The notes under the pieces were generated by a model. The model had not been told where the DNA came from and made no database searches. It saw only the letters and a program-made list of their open reading frames with translations. Shown here piece after piece: positions 37,828-45,390 of a stretch of 45,390 bases of DNA (positions are counted from its first letter, which is position 1; every line of letters begins with the position of its first letter). Origin of the DNA: Candidatus Coproplasma excrementipullorum (GTDB lineage: Bacteria; Bacillota; Clostridia; Christensenellales; Borkfalkiaceae); contig DVNU01000015.1 of NCBI GenBank assembly GCA_018714165.1, forward strand, positions 1-45,390. The letters run 5' to 3'. The translations under genes and the position numbers were made by a program.

Positions 37828-38095
37828 GTGAAATGCGCAATGTATCATCGCGCATGAAATACGCCTTCGGCGCGTGAAATACCGCCTCAACTCCTCTTTT
37901 CAATCGGCCCAGTCAAAGGCGGTGTGAAATGCAACCTTTCGGTTGCGTTGAGGTGAGTATCATTGCGGCTGCGCCGCATAATTTTATCCTAAACGCGCGG
38001 CTTATGCCGCGTATTTCACGCTGCGGGCATCGCCCGCGGCATTTCATGAAAACGGTGTGCCGTTTTCATTTCACGCAAACGAAGTTTGCATTTTT
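37828..38095. repeat. Short-hairpin array with GTGAAAT (left) and ATTTCAC (right) spacers
   Basis: Hairpins in order include CGCCTTCGGCG, CCGCCT / AGGCGG, GCAACCTTTCGGTTGC, GCGGCTGCGCCGC, CGCGGCTTATGCCGCG, GCGGGCATCGCCCGC, GAAAACGGTGTGCCGTTTTC and GCAAACGAAGTTTGC. Left spacers are GTGAAAT or ATGAAAT at 37828, 37854, 37874 and 37924; right spacers are ATTTCAC or ATTTCAT at 38013, 38041 and 38068. The spacer words are complementary, so the whole array can close as nested multi-branch structures. It lies between the two ABC genes. No coding potential is seen. Confidence 0.8.
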
Positions 38096-39793
38096 CTACA
38101 CATCCTCCCCCATCTGCGCCTTATAGATAAGCCGGTATTCCTCACAGTTTTCCAAGAGCTCACCGTGGGTGCCCAGGCCTATCTGTTTGCCGTCGTCGAG
38201 GACGAGTATGCTGTCGGCCGACTTGACCGAGCTGACGCGCTGGGCGATGATAATTTTGGTGACATCGGGATAATCCTCGGCCAGGGCTTTGCGCAATGCG
38301 GCGTCAGTTTCGTAGTCGAGCGCGGACGAGGCGTCGTCGAGCACGAGAACGGAAGGGTTGCCCGCCAGCGCGCGGGCGACAATGAGGCGCTGTTTCTGCC
38401 CGCCCGAAAGGTTGGTGGCCTTTTGCGAGACTTCGTAGTCCAGCCCGCCGGGCAGGCCGTCCACAAACTGCGAGGCCTGCGCGGCCTTCACCGCCTTTGC
38501 AATATTTTCGGGCGGGAGGTTTCTGCCGTAGTCGATGTTCTCGCGCACGGAGGCGGCCATCAGAAAGTCGTTCTGGAAGGCGACGCCGAAGGCCGAGCGC
38601 AGGTTTGCAGGGTAGACGGAGCGCACGTCCTCTCCCCCCACGTACACGGCGCCGCCGCTCACATCGTAAAAGCGCATCATAAGGTTAATTATTGTGCTCT
38701 TGCCGCTGCCCGTGGCGCCTATTATGCCGAGCGTGCCGCCCTTTCTCAAGGCGAAATTGATGCCTTCGAGGTTGTTTTTCACGCCGTTATAAGAAAAGCT
38801 TACATTGCAAAACTGCACTGCGTATTGGTCATTACCCGCAGGATATTGCCCGATTAACTGATGTTCGTCCAGTTTAAGCACCCCCTCTATGCGGGCGGCC
38901 GAGGCCACGCCCTGGGATAGCACGACGAAGATTTTTGAGAGGCCGAGCATACCGTTTAAAATTATGGTGAACAGGGTGAGCACGGCGAGAATACTGCCCG
39001 CGCCGTCCGACATCTGCGCGCCCACGACAATTACGGCGACGAGGCCGAGGTTTAAAATTAAAGTGGCCAGAGGATTGGTGAGCGACATCAGCTTTTTTGC
39101 CGAAAAGTCGGTTTCACCCAGTCTGTCGCTTATGCCGCGGAATTTTTCACGCTCGTAACCGCCCTTGGAGAGCGCCTTTATGATGCGTACACCCGAAATG
39201 TTCTCCTGCATGGCGCGCACCATATCATCCGAGCCCGCCTGCTTTTTGGCGTAGCAGGGTATGCTCCTTTTGGTGATAATGACCACGGCGACGATGACAA
39301 AGGGCACGCACGCCAGAAGCACCAGCGCGAGGTATACGTCGACTATGAAGGTGGTTATTATGCCGCCGATGAGCAGTATGGGCGCGCGGACACCCAGGCG
39401 CAGGGTGCGGGCAACCATCTGGTTGACGTAGTAGCTGTCCGAAGTCAGGCGGGAGACGAGCGAGGGAATTGTAACCTCGTCGACCTGCCCGCTCTTGAGA
39501 TAGGAGATCTTTTTGAAGAGATCATACCTCAAGTCGTGCGTCATGCCCGCCGCGGCCTTTACCGACAGGCGGTTGGCATACATATTGCCGAACATTGCCA
39601 CCAGCGAGCAGACGAGCATCACCAGCCCCAGCCACAGCACCATTGCCAGATCTTTCAGGGGAACTATGTAGTCTATGATGTATTCAAGCAACAGAGGCAG
39701 GAAGAGTTCGGCAATGGAACCCACAAATTTGAACGTAACCGCCCAGGCGGCCGTGCGTCTGTAGGGCTTTAAATAGCGCAGTGTTCCTTTCAA
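38096..39793 (-). CDS. ABC exporter half-transporter, subunit with a degenerate ATP site
   Basis: 565 aa: six membrane helices then an ATPase domain. Walker A is GATGSGKST and the signature is a canonical LSGGQKQR, but Walker B reads LVLDDASSALD, with Asp in place of the catalytic Glu, and the switch His is Gln (IIAQRVSS). Paired with the 35982 subunit this gives one consensus and one degenerate ATP site. The ATG overlaps the marR stop by 4 bases (ATGA). A good candidate substrate cannot be named. Confidence 0.92.
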   Translation of the reverse strand: MKGTLRYLKPYRRTAAWAVTFKFVGSIAELFLPLLLEYIIDYIVPLKDLAMVLWLGLVMLVCSLVAMFGNMYANRLSVKAAAGMTHDLRYDLFKKISYLKSGQVDEVTIPSLVSRLTSDSYYVNQMVARTLRLGVRAPILLIGGIITTFIVDVYLALVLLACVPFVIVAVVIITKRSIPCYAKKQAGSDDMVRAMQENISGVRIIKALSKGGYEREKFRGISDRLGETDFSAKKLMSLTNPLATLILNLGLVAVIVVGAQMSDGAGSILAVLTLFTIILNGMLGLSKIFVVLSQGVASAARIEGVLKLDEHQLIGQYPAGNDQYAVQFCNVSFSYNGVKNNLEGINFALRKGGTLGIIGATGSGKSTIINLMMRFYDVSGGAVYVGGEDVRSVYPANLRSAFGVAFQNDFLMAASVRENIDYGRNLPPENIAKAVKAAQASQFVDGLPGGLDYEVSQKATNLSGGQKQRLIVARALAGNPSVLVLDDASSALDYETDAALRKALAEDYPDVTKIIIAQRVSSVKSADSILVLDDGKQIGLGTHGELLENCEEYRLIYKAQMGEDV

Positions 39794-40221
39794 CTTCTGC
39801 CCTCCTCATAGCGGCGGGCGTTTGAAATGAGCTTTTCCAGAACGGCGGAGAGCCCCTCCCGCTCCTCTTCTGTCAGCCCCTCGCAGATTATGGCCTTCCA
39901 CTCCGCGTTGACGGCGCGGATGACGGGCAACAGCTCCTCAGCCTTGCGCGTGGGCCAGACCTTATATACTCTTTTGTCCTCCGCCGACTGTTCGCGGCGG
40001 ACAAAGCCCGCCTCCTCCAGCGCGGACATCTGCCGCGCGACGTTGGATTTGTTGACGAAGAGCGACTTTGCCAGCTCGTCCTGCGACACGCCCTCGCCGT
40101 TGCACACGGCGAAGAGATACTTCACCTGATGCCCCGTGAGGCCGTATTCCCTCAGTTTTTCATCGCGGAAAAGCGTGGTCCCGCGCGATATTGCATTTAA
40201 ATCCTTTAAAAATCCTGCCAT
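39790..40221 (-). CDS. MarR-family transcriptional regulator
   Basis: About 143 aa from the ATG at 40221 (an upstream ATG at 40233 is also possible). Winged helix with GLTGHQVKYLFAVCNGEGVSQDELAK, VNKSNVARQMSALEEAGFVRRE and the beta wing RVYKVWPT. It probably represses itself and the two ABC genes downstream, which it overlaps. Two AGTTGC / GCAACT palindromes at its promoter are the likely binding sites, and the exporter's substrate the likely inducer. Confidence 0.92.
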   Translation of the reverse strand: MAGFLKDLNAISRGTTLFRDEKLREYGLTGHQVKYLFAVCNGEGVSQDELAKSLFVNKSNVARQMSALEEAGFVRREQSAEDKRVYKVWPTRKAEELLPVIRAVNAEWKAIICEGLTEEEREGLSAVLEKLISNARRYEEGRS

Positions 40222-40238
40222 AACTGCCTGCAATGCTG

Positions 40239-40262
40239 AATTAGTTGCAACCGCAACTAATT
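40239..40262. promoter_or_regulatory. Likely MarR operator over the transcription start
   Basis: AATTAGTTGC-AACC-GCAACTAATT, a perfect palindrome with 10-bp arms, lying right after the -10 box and covering the expected start of transcription. Confidence 0.8.
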
Positions 40263-40265
40263 TTT

Positions 40266-40294
40266 ATTATAGTCACACAAAACGAGTTTGTCAA
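40266..40294 (-). promoter_or_regulatory. Consensus sigma-A promoter of the marR-ABC operon
   Basis: On the minus strand TTGACA (40289-40294), 17-bp spacer, TATAAT (40266-40271): a perfect match in both boxes and spacing. Confidence 0.93.
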
Positions 40295-40300
40295 GCGAAG

Positions 40301-40335
40301 GGCGCAAAAAAGTTGCGAACGCAACTTTTTGCGCC
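40301..40335. promoter_or_regulatory. Second MarR-type palindrome upstream of the -35 box
   Basis: GGCGCAAAAAAGTTGC-GAAC-GCAACTTTTTGCGCC. The core AGTTGC(4)GCAACT equals that of the operator at 40239-40262. It could also fold as a hairpin in RNA. Confidence 0.6.
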
Positions 40336-40381
40336 GACAAATGCCGTAACTCAAGGCTACCGAAGCCTTACTGAATATGAA

Positions 40382-40413
40382 GGCGGGCGCGCCGCTTTCG
40401 CGGCGCGCCCGCC
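40382..40413 (-). terminator. Terminator-like hairpin after the histidine kinase gene
   Basis: GGCGGGCGCGCCGC (40382-40395) / GCGGCGCGCCCGCC (40400-40413); no T-run follows. Confidence 0.55.
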
Positions 40414-40453
40414 CAATTTAATTACAATTGACCGCGCAATATAGCGCAGCTAT

Positions 40454-41485
40454 TTACAATGTAACGGTGAATGTGGAACCCTCCCCCACTTTACTTTTAA
40501 CAGATATGTCGCCGCCGACGAGACTGCATATTCTGCGGCAGATGGCAAGGCCCAAACCATTGCCCGTACCGCTTTTTACCTGGAAGTACTTATCAAAAAC
40601 TTTGGGCTGCAACTCTTCGGGTATGCCTATCCCCGTATCCGAGACGGAGACCCGCGCCCTGTTCCCCGCAGCCGACAGAGTTACGCTTACGCTGCCGCCT
40701 TCCGGCGTAAATTTAATGGCGTTTGACAAAAGGTTGAGCCACACCTGCTTTAATAAATTTTCATCGCCCGTATACTTTATAGGTGCGAGTTCGGTGCGGA
40801 TTTCTATACCCTTCTTCTCCCACTCGCGCTGCATCAGAATTATGCAGTCCTTTAACTGGACGTCGAGACGGAAGGTCTTGCTTTCGCCTATAAACTGCTG
40901 GGTTTCGAGCTTGGAGAGGGTCAACACAGTCTCCGAAAGCTGTGAAAGACGAGCCGACTCGTCAGCAATTATCTTTACTATCTGCAGGCGCTCTTCCTCG
41001 CTCAGATTGTCCTCCAGAAGGAGATTGGCAAAGCCGTTTATGGAGGCGATGGGCGTTTTGAATTCGTGCGAAAAGTCGTGAATAAAGTCCTCGCGCAGGG
41101 CCTTGACGCCCTTGAGCTCCTCTGTCATTTTATTGAAATTTTCGTAAACCGCGTTGAAACCGTCGAGATTTCTATAGGAGATTTTGGCATTGTAGTCGCC
41201 CGCGGCCACCTTGTTGAGCCCCTCGATCAGCTTGTTCGTCGTTTCTAGCGAGCGGTGGTTTAAATAGATGGCCACGCACATTGCCACCGCAGCAATGGCC
41301 GGGATGACATACATTGTTATTAAAAGGCCGTCGTCGGCGATGTGGTTTATGCTGTTGAAGTACTGGAACACAATTACTATTATCTCGCCGACGATGAGAG
41401 CGAGAATAAAGCTTATTACCGCAAGCACCCAGGCGTGCGAGTTTATCATTCTCTTTTTATTGCCGTTGTTCTTTACCGTTTTCAT
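40454..41485 (-). CDS. Sensor histidine kinase
   Basis: 343 aa: two membrane helices (about 19-41 and 54-74) enclosing only ~12 extracellular residues, a HAMP-like linker (75-130), phospho-acceptor His140 in FSHEFKTPI, N-box LLSNAIKF, G1 DTGIGIP and G2 GNGLGLAICRRI. The near absence of an outer domain suggests sensing within the membrane or by a partner, as in kinases of the BceS / intramembrane-sensing type. It overlaps the response regulator gene by 4 bases. Confidence 0.93.
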   Translation of the reverse strand: MKTVKNNGNKKRMINSHAWVLAVISFILALIVGEIIVIVFQYFNSINHIADDGLLITMYVIPAIAAVAMCVAIYLNHRSLETTNKLIEGLNKVAAGDYNAKISYRNLDGFNAVYENFNKMTEELKGVKALREDFIHDFSHEFKTPIASINGFANLLLEDNLSEEERLQIVKIIADESARLSQLSETVLTLSKLETQQFIGESKTFRLDVQLKDCIILMQREWEKKGIEIRTELAPIKYTGDENLLKQVWLNLLSNAIKFTPEGGSVSVTLSAAGNRARVSVSDTGIGIPEELQPKVFDKYFQVKSGTGNGLGLAICRRICSLVGGDISVKSKVGEGSTFTVTL

Positions 41486-42153
41486 TTTTTTATCACCGCC
41501 TTGTATCCGACTCCGCGGATAGTAACTATTTCAAATTCGGGAAAGCATTCGAACTTGTTGCGCAGTCTGTTGATGTGCGTGCGCACGGTGTATTCGTCGC
41601 TCTCGGAGGAGTAGCCCCACACGCTGTCCAAAATGTTCTCCTTGGTGAAGATCTTGCCGGGATAGGACAGGAGGAGATACAAAAGCTGAAATTCCTTGGT
41701 GGGGAGCTCGAACACCTCGTCGCCGCGCGTGACGGTGAAGGACTGCTTATCGACAACCACATCGCCTATGGCTATTTTTCCCTCATTGGCAATCTTGCTG
41801 CGCCGAAGGAGGGCGTCTATACGCCAGACGAGCTCCTCAAAGTTGACGGGCTTGGTCATATAGTCGTCGGTACCGACGGCAAAACCGCGGCCCTTGTCGT
41901 TTATGCCGTCCTTGGCCGTAAGCATTATTACGGGCGTATTATGCCCCAGCGAGCGAATATTTTCAACCAGGGCGTAACCGTCCATTCCGGGCATCATCAG
42001 ATCGGTGACGATGAGGTCTATACCCCCCTCCTCGTACTTTTCTAGCGCGGCGGCTCCGTCGGCACAGGAGACTATGTCGTATTTGCTTTTGAGGCGCAAC
42101 GTCATCAGCATGCGCAGATTTGCGTCGTCTTCGACAATCAATATCTTTGCCAT
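41482..42153 (-). CDS. OmpR-family response regulator
   Basis: 223 aa. Receiver domain with phospho-acceptor Asp51 (IVTDLMMPGMDG), acidic pocket VEDD and conserved Lys in DDYMTKPVNF; the C-terminal winged helix has LPTKEFQLLYLLLSYPGKIF and EYTVRTHINRLRNKF. Partner of the kinase behind it. A TTGATT-17-TATAAT promoter stands at about 42221-42250 on this strand, followed by a leader with AAGGTG before the ATG. Confidence 0.94.
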   Translation of the reverse strand: MAKILIVEDDANLRMLMTLRLKSKYDIVSCADGAAALEKYEEGGIDLIVTDLMMPGMDGYALVENIRSLGHNTPVIMLTAKDGINDKGRGFAVGTDDYMTKPVNFEELVWRIDALLRRSKIANEGKIAIGDVVVDKQSFTVTRGDEVFELPTKEFQLLYLLLSYPGKIFTKENILDSVWGYSSESDEYTVRTHINRLRNKFECFPEFEIVTIRGVGYKAVIKK

Positions 42154-42220
42154 ATAACACCTTATTATTTATTGCCCCCGCCCCGGCCCGATGTTTGCGC
42201 CGCGGCAGGATATTTACCTA

Positions 42221-42250
42221 TTGAATTATACTATATTCCCGGCAAAAAAT
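42221..42250 (-). promoter_or_regulatory. Promoter of the two-component operon
   Basis: On the minus strand TTGATT, 17-bp spacer, TATAAT. Confidence 0.75.
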
Positions 42251-42315
42251 CAACACTAAGTTTATAATCAATTTACTTTCGTATCTTATCATATGCTCGG
42301 TATAAGGAATAGAAT

Positions 42316-43482
42316 ATGGTAATTGCAATAGTAATCGACCTGATAGACAATAAAACAAACGGCTCGGTGATAACCGCCATCCGCTTTGCCGAGGGACTGC
42401 GCGCCCGCGGGCACGAGGTGCGCATGGTGGCCATCGGCGCCGACGGTGAAAAGGACTGCGCCGTGAAGGAACGCTATGTGCCCGTTCTTACCGAAGTTTC
42501 GGCCAAAAACCAGATTAAGTTCGGCAAATTCGATAAACAGCGCATAAAAAAGACCTTTGAGGGCGTGGATTTAGTGCACTTCATATTCCCCTTCAAGCTT
42601 GAAAAGAAGTGCAAGGAACTGGCCGACGAGATGGGCATACCCACCACCGCGGCCTTCCACGTTCAGCCCGAAAACGTTTCGTACAACGCGCATCTCAGCT
42701 GGTTCAAGCCCTTCAACGCGCTCGTTTACGCCTACTTCAGACAGACGTTCTATAAAAAATTCAACCGCATACACTGCCCCTCCTCATTCATTGCCGGCCA
42801 GCTGGCCGCGCACGGATACGACAGCGAGCTGTACGTCATTTCCAACGGCTACGACCCCGCCTTCGTTCCCGCGCCCGCCAAGGGCAAAAACAGCAAATTC
42901 GAAGTTGTGATGACGGGCAGGCTTGCACCCGAAAAGAACCAGCAGGTGCTTATTAAGGCGATAGCTCTTTCAAAGCACAAGCAAGATATTCACCTTACCC
43001 TTCTCGGCAACGGGCCGAGGAAAAAGGCGCTGACAAAGCTGGCCGAAAAACTGGGCGTAGACGTAAGCTTTGACTTTTTGCCCAAGGAAAAACTGATAGC
43101 AAAACTGCAGTCGAGCGATTTATATGTACACGCCGCCACCGTCGAGATAGAGGCCATTGCCGCGCTTGAAGCCATCGCCTGCGGACTGGTACCCATCATT
43201 GCGGACAGTTCGTGTTCGGCCACGCCGCAGTTTGCGCTCGATAAGCGGTCGCTTTTCGAGGACAACAACGAATATTCGCTGGCGGAAAAGATAGATTACT
43301 GGTACGAGCGCGAGGGCGAGCGCCTGAGAATGGGCAAAGTTTATGCCGAATCGGCCAAGAAATACAGCCTGGATAAGTCGCTTGAAAAGGCCGAAAGGAT
43401 GTTCGCCGACGAGATTATGGACAGCAGCAGAACGACTAAGTTAAAAAAAATGACTCTGGCTGCGGCAACCAACAACGGCTGA
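42316..43482 (+). CDS. Family 4 glycosyltransferase
   Basis: 388 aa, GT-B fold. N-terminal domain with AFHVQPENVSYN, a block typical of lipid glycosyltransferases; C-terminal donor domain with MTGRLAPEKNQQVLIKA, LLGNGPRKK and the E-x7-E region EIEAIAALEAIACGLVPI. It probably moves a sugar from a nucleotide donor onto a membrane lipid such as diacylglycerol, but the acceptor is not certain. TATAAGGAATAG stands before the ATG. It is alone in its unit, divergent from the two-component operon. Confidence 0.9.
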   Translation: MVIAIVIDLIDNKTNGSVITAIRFAEGLRARGHEVRMVAIGADGEKDCAVKERYVPVLTEVSAKNQIKFGKFDKQRIKKTFEGVDLVHFIFPFKLEKKCKELADEMGIPTTAAFHVQPENVSYNAHLSWFKPFNALVYAYFRQTFYKKFNRIHCPSSFIAGQLAAHGYDSELYVISNGYDPAFVPAPAKGKNSKFEVVMTGRLAPEKNQQVLIKAIALSKHKQDIHLTLLGNGPRKKALTKLAEKLGVDVSFDFLPKEKLIAKLQSSDLYVHAATVEIEAIAALEAIACGLVPIIADSSCSATPQFALDKRSLFEDNNEYSLAEKIDYWYEREGERLRMGKVYAESAKKYSLDKSLEKAERMFADEIMDSSRTTKLKKMTLAAATNNG

Positions 43483-43504
43483 ACCTTTAAATGACAATAA
43501 ATGT

Positions 43505-43539
43505 AAAAAAGCGAACGGAAAATTTCCGTTCGCTTTTTT
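43505..43539. terminator. Bidirectional rho-independent terminator
   Basis: AAAAAAGCGAACGGAAA / TTTCCGTTCGCTTTTTT arms, with A and T runs on the two sides, between convergent genes. Confidence 0.92.
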
Positions 43540-43567
43540 GATTGGCTGCGGCATATATGCGCACCAA

Positions 43568-44167
43568 TCACAGACCTAGGTTGCAGTCGGCAAGGATGAC
43601 GTAGGTGTTTTCAAGACCCTTGGAGGGACGCTCGAAGAAGGCCGTGACAGAGCATATGCGTTCGGGCGAGGCACAGTCGTCGCACTGACCGAACTCGGCG
43701 CAGGGCGTGTGCAGACCCAGCCTTTTGGCGTTTGCGCCCGCGCACTCGGCCGAGCGTATGCGCATTACGGCCTCGCGCTCGTCGGCGACTATCTTGTTCT
43801 TGCCTATGATGAGTATGGCGTTGCGGGGGCCGAAGGACAGGGCGGATATGCGGTTGCCCGAACCGTCGGTCAGGGCGATGACGCCATCGCGCGTGATTGC
43901 GTTGGCCGAACAGACGTAAAAATCTGCCGCGGCGGCCTCACGCTTGGCGGAGGCGCCGTCCTTCCAGTGCCAATGGACTGTATTGCCCTGCTTTTTGAGG
44001 TTTTCGTACAATTCAAGCTCCTGCACGGTGAGAGAGCCGCCTATACCCACCGAGCCGCTTCCTATAATCTTAAGCGACTCGCCGAGGGCGGAGCTGACAT
44101 CGGGCACGACGCAGCTTTTAAAGCCGCGCCTGTTTAACCGTTCGTTTATATATCCAAGATTTTCCAT
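43568..44167 (-). CDS. LUD-domain (LutC/YkgG-like, DUF162) protein
   Basis: 199 aa. The fold marker GSGSVGIGGSLTVQEL, then ADFYVCSANAITRDGVIAL and the Cys-rich tail LGLHTPCAEFGQCDDCASPERIC place it in the LUD family, whose members help lactate oxidation or bind metal and phosphosugar-like ligands. The stand-alone form here lacks LutA/LutB partners, so the substrate is unknown. The start overlaps the end of the symporter gene by 22 bases, so it is likely translated by coupling. Confidence 0.88.
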   Translation of the reverse strand: MENLGYINERLNRRGFKSCVVPDVSSALGESLKIIGSGSVGIGGSLTVQELELYENLKKQGNTVHWHWKDGASAKREAAAADFYVCSANAITRDGVIALTDGSGNRISALSFGPRNAILIIGKNKIVADEREAVMRIRSAECAGANAKRLGLHTPCAEFGQCDDCASPERICSVTAFFERPSKGLENTYVILADCNLGL

Positions 44168-45324
44168 ACATCTATTTTACCACCCCTTGCGCGTTTAGTC
44201 AAGGCATGAAAGGCAAAACAGGCCGCCTCTCCCGCCGCGGCCAGCGGAGCGAGGACGTTGCAGCACAGCCGGTCGACTGCGGAGAATGACAGCCCGAAGG
44301 CAAAGGGCAGGCAGAACGCGAGCATGGCCGCACAGACGGCAAAGGACGCCGTGCGCGGGGAGACGCGGGCTGTACACACCCAGACATAGGCGGGGCGGGC
44401 GAGCGACAGCGCCGAGACAAAGGCGGTGAGCGTGAGCGAACAGTAGAATACGCACCCGAATATACCGCAGATATGCGCATTTGAAAAGGCTGCCGACAGC
44501 GCGGCGGGATAGAGCACTAGCGCATTGGAAAGAGCACCGCCGTCGAGACTTTCGAGACAGCCCCCTCCTCCCGCGAGCGTGAGCGTAGCTACGGCAGAGA
44601 GGACGGCGCCGCAGAAATTTGCACCTATTATTATGCATGCCGCCCGAACCGGAGACAGCGGGCGGGGCATTTCGGCGGCGAATGCGGGCATTACGCCCGC
44701 CGCCAGCGAGAGAGAAAACAGCGCCTGTCCCAGGGCGGCCAGCCACAGCTCGCCGGAGACAAACGAAGAGGCGTTTATGCCGAGCGTAGACGCCAGCACG
44801 GCGGGGGCGTTGGAATACAGCAGTCCGCGCGCGGCCAGAAGGCACAAGAGCGCCGCCTGAAAGATTACCGCAATGCGCGCGACGATGGCGCGCGTACCCG
44901 CCCGCCTGGTGAGAAGAAAGGCGAGGGCAATAAAGACAAGCGCGGCAATTAACGGCGACAACTGCGGCATATCTGCGGGGTAACCGTAATTTACGCCGGC
45001 GTGAAAGGTGCAGGCGCGCACCGCAAAGATTGCTATTATCACCCCGTAGCAGGCGCACATCGCAGCGGAATTTATGGCCGAGAGGGCGCCCACGGCCCCG
45101 CCGAGCGGGCAGATTGATTTGAATGGAAAGGCGCCCTTATGCCGCGAGCCGAGCGCAAGCTCGGCGGCGAGCAGAGGCACCGCCGCAAACACGAGCACAA
45201 CGGCATACGCGATTATAAACGCGCCGCCGTATTCCAGGCACAGGGCGGGGAAGCGAGTAATTCCGCCCAGACCAAACGCCGCGCCGATAGCCGTATAAAG
45301 AAAATTTTTTGATTGCTTTGCCAT
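44146..45324 (-). CDS. Sodium-dependent symporter of the neurotransmitter:sodium symporter (NSS/SNF) family
   Basis: 392 aa from the ATG at 45324; in-frame ATGs at 45351 and 45369 are possible and none has a good ribosome binding site. The family opening is clear: FLYTAIGAAFGLGGITRFPALCLEYGGAFIIAY corresponds to the first helix with the Na+-binding residues. About 10-11 membrane helices follow, slightly fewer residues than the usual 440-480, mainly at the C-terminal end. It should take up amino acids or related compounds with Na+. TATATT stands 6 bases before the chosen ATG. Confidence 0.85.
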   Translation of the reverse strand: MAKQSKNFLYTAIGAAFGLGGITRFPALCLEYGGAFIIAYAVVLVFAAVPLLAAELALGSRHKGAFPFKSICPLGGAVGALSAINSAAMCACYGVIIAIFAVRACTFHAGVNYGYPADMPQLSPLIAALVFIALAFLLTRRAGTRAIVARIAVIFQAALLCLLAARGLLYSNAPAVLASTLGINASSFVSGELWLAALGQALFSLSLAAGVMPAFAAEMPRPLSPVRAACIIIGANFCGAVLSAVATLTLAGGGGCLESLDGGALSNALVLYPAALSAAFSNAHICGIFGCVFYCSLTLTAFVSALSLARPAYVWVCTARVSPRTASFAVCAAMLAFCLPFAFGLSFSAVDRLCCNVLAPLAAAGEAACFAFHALTKRARGGKIDVWKILDI

Positions 45325-45390
45325 GCTTTTAATATACTGCGCGGCGCGCATTAAAATGACGCCAGGCATTTTAATGTTCTTTTGCGCCGA

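Noticed and set aside
36048-38857. Long plus-strand ORFs opposite the ABC genes (e.g. 36651-37304, 38057-38857)
   Set aside because: They mirror the highly GC-biased codon use of the real genes on the other strand; the minus-strand frames carry all ABC motifs.
44146-44200. Leaderless promoter (TAAAAT) before the LUD gene
   Set aside because: The LUD start lies inside the end of the symporter gene, so translational coupling explains it without a separate promoter.

Overview
The window reads as chromosomal DNA of a low-to-mid GC Gram-positive bacterium, most likely an uncultured, possibly spore-forming gut clostridium (Clostridia, perhaps the Christensenellales side; this placement is inference). 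The reasons are AddAB rather than RecBCD, the rpsB-tsf / pyrH-frr-uppS-cdsA / dxr-rseP gene order, a DUF1292-ruvX pair, a SpoIIQ-like peptidase, ThiT under a TPP riboswitch, strong AGGAGG ribosome binding sites and many TTGACA-17-TATAAT promoters. There is no phage or transposase gene, no CRISPR array and no rRNA or tRNA that I can see.

Layout. 0.2-7 kb: a degenerate nitrilase-fold protein, an M1-peptidase lipoprotein, a CorA transporter, an FmdB zinc ribbon, an exported protein, a SpoIIQ-like M23 protein and a membrane protein, separated by hairpin-rich repeat clusters. 7-8.2 kb: iron alcohol dehydrogenase. 8.3-9.35 kb: an unusual transcription unit with its own promoter and terminator that encodes only tiny peptides, including two paralogous peptides of 31 and 32 residues and a 16-residue hydrophobic peptide. 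9.4-12.2 kb: a zone of gene decay (LysR/ADH chimera, frameshifted EamA transporter, degV with an in-frame stop) around an intact XRE regulator. 12.4-14.5 kb: yfbR and riboswitch-controlled thiT. 14.5-22.7 kb: housekeeping genes on the minus strand (rseP, dxr, cdsA, uppS, frr, pyrH, tsf, rpsB), with repeats inserted between them. 23-32.5 kb: a small lipoprotein, DUF1292, ruvX, a PRC-barrel protein, a membrane protein and addA/addB. 32.7-35.6 kb: a lipoprotein and a flavin reductase-CMD-cupin operon. 35.7-40.3 kb: a candidate small RNA and a MarR-controlled heterodimeric ABC exporter. 40.4-45.3 kb: a two-component system, a GT4 glycosyltransferase, a LUD protein and an NSS-family symporter.

The most interesting material lies outside the long genes. 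(1) The tiny-peptide locus at 8.6-9.35 kb. (2) A dispersed ~150-nt element present three times (2.4, 4.85 and 21.75 kb) whose stems change sequence but keep pairing. (3) A second dispersed element (8.83 and 16.83 kb), also with a compensated hairpin, one copy of which lies inside the peptide transcript. (4) Arrays of short hairpins joined by GTGAAAT on the left and ATTTCAC on the right. (5) Three near-identical 66-bp tandem repeats in front of pyrH. (6) An orphan consensus promoter followed by a strong terminator with no gene between them. All functional statements about these are inference from the sequence alone.
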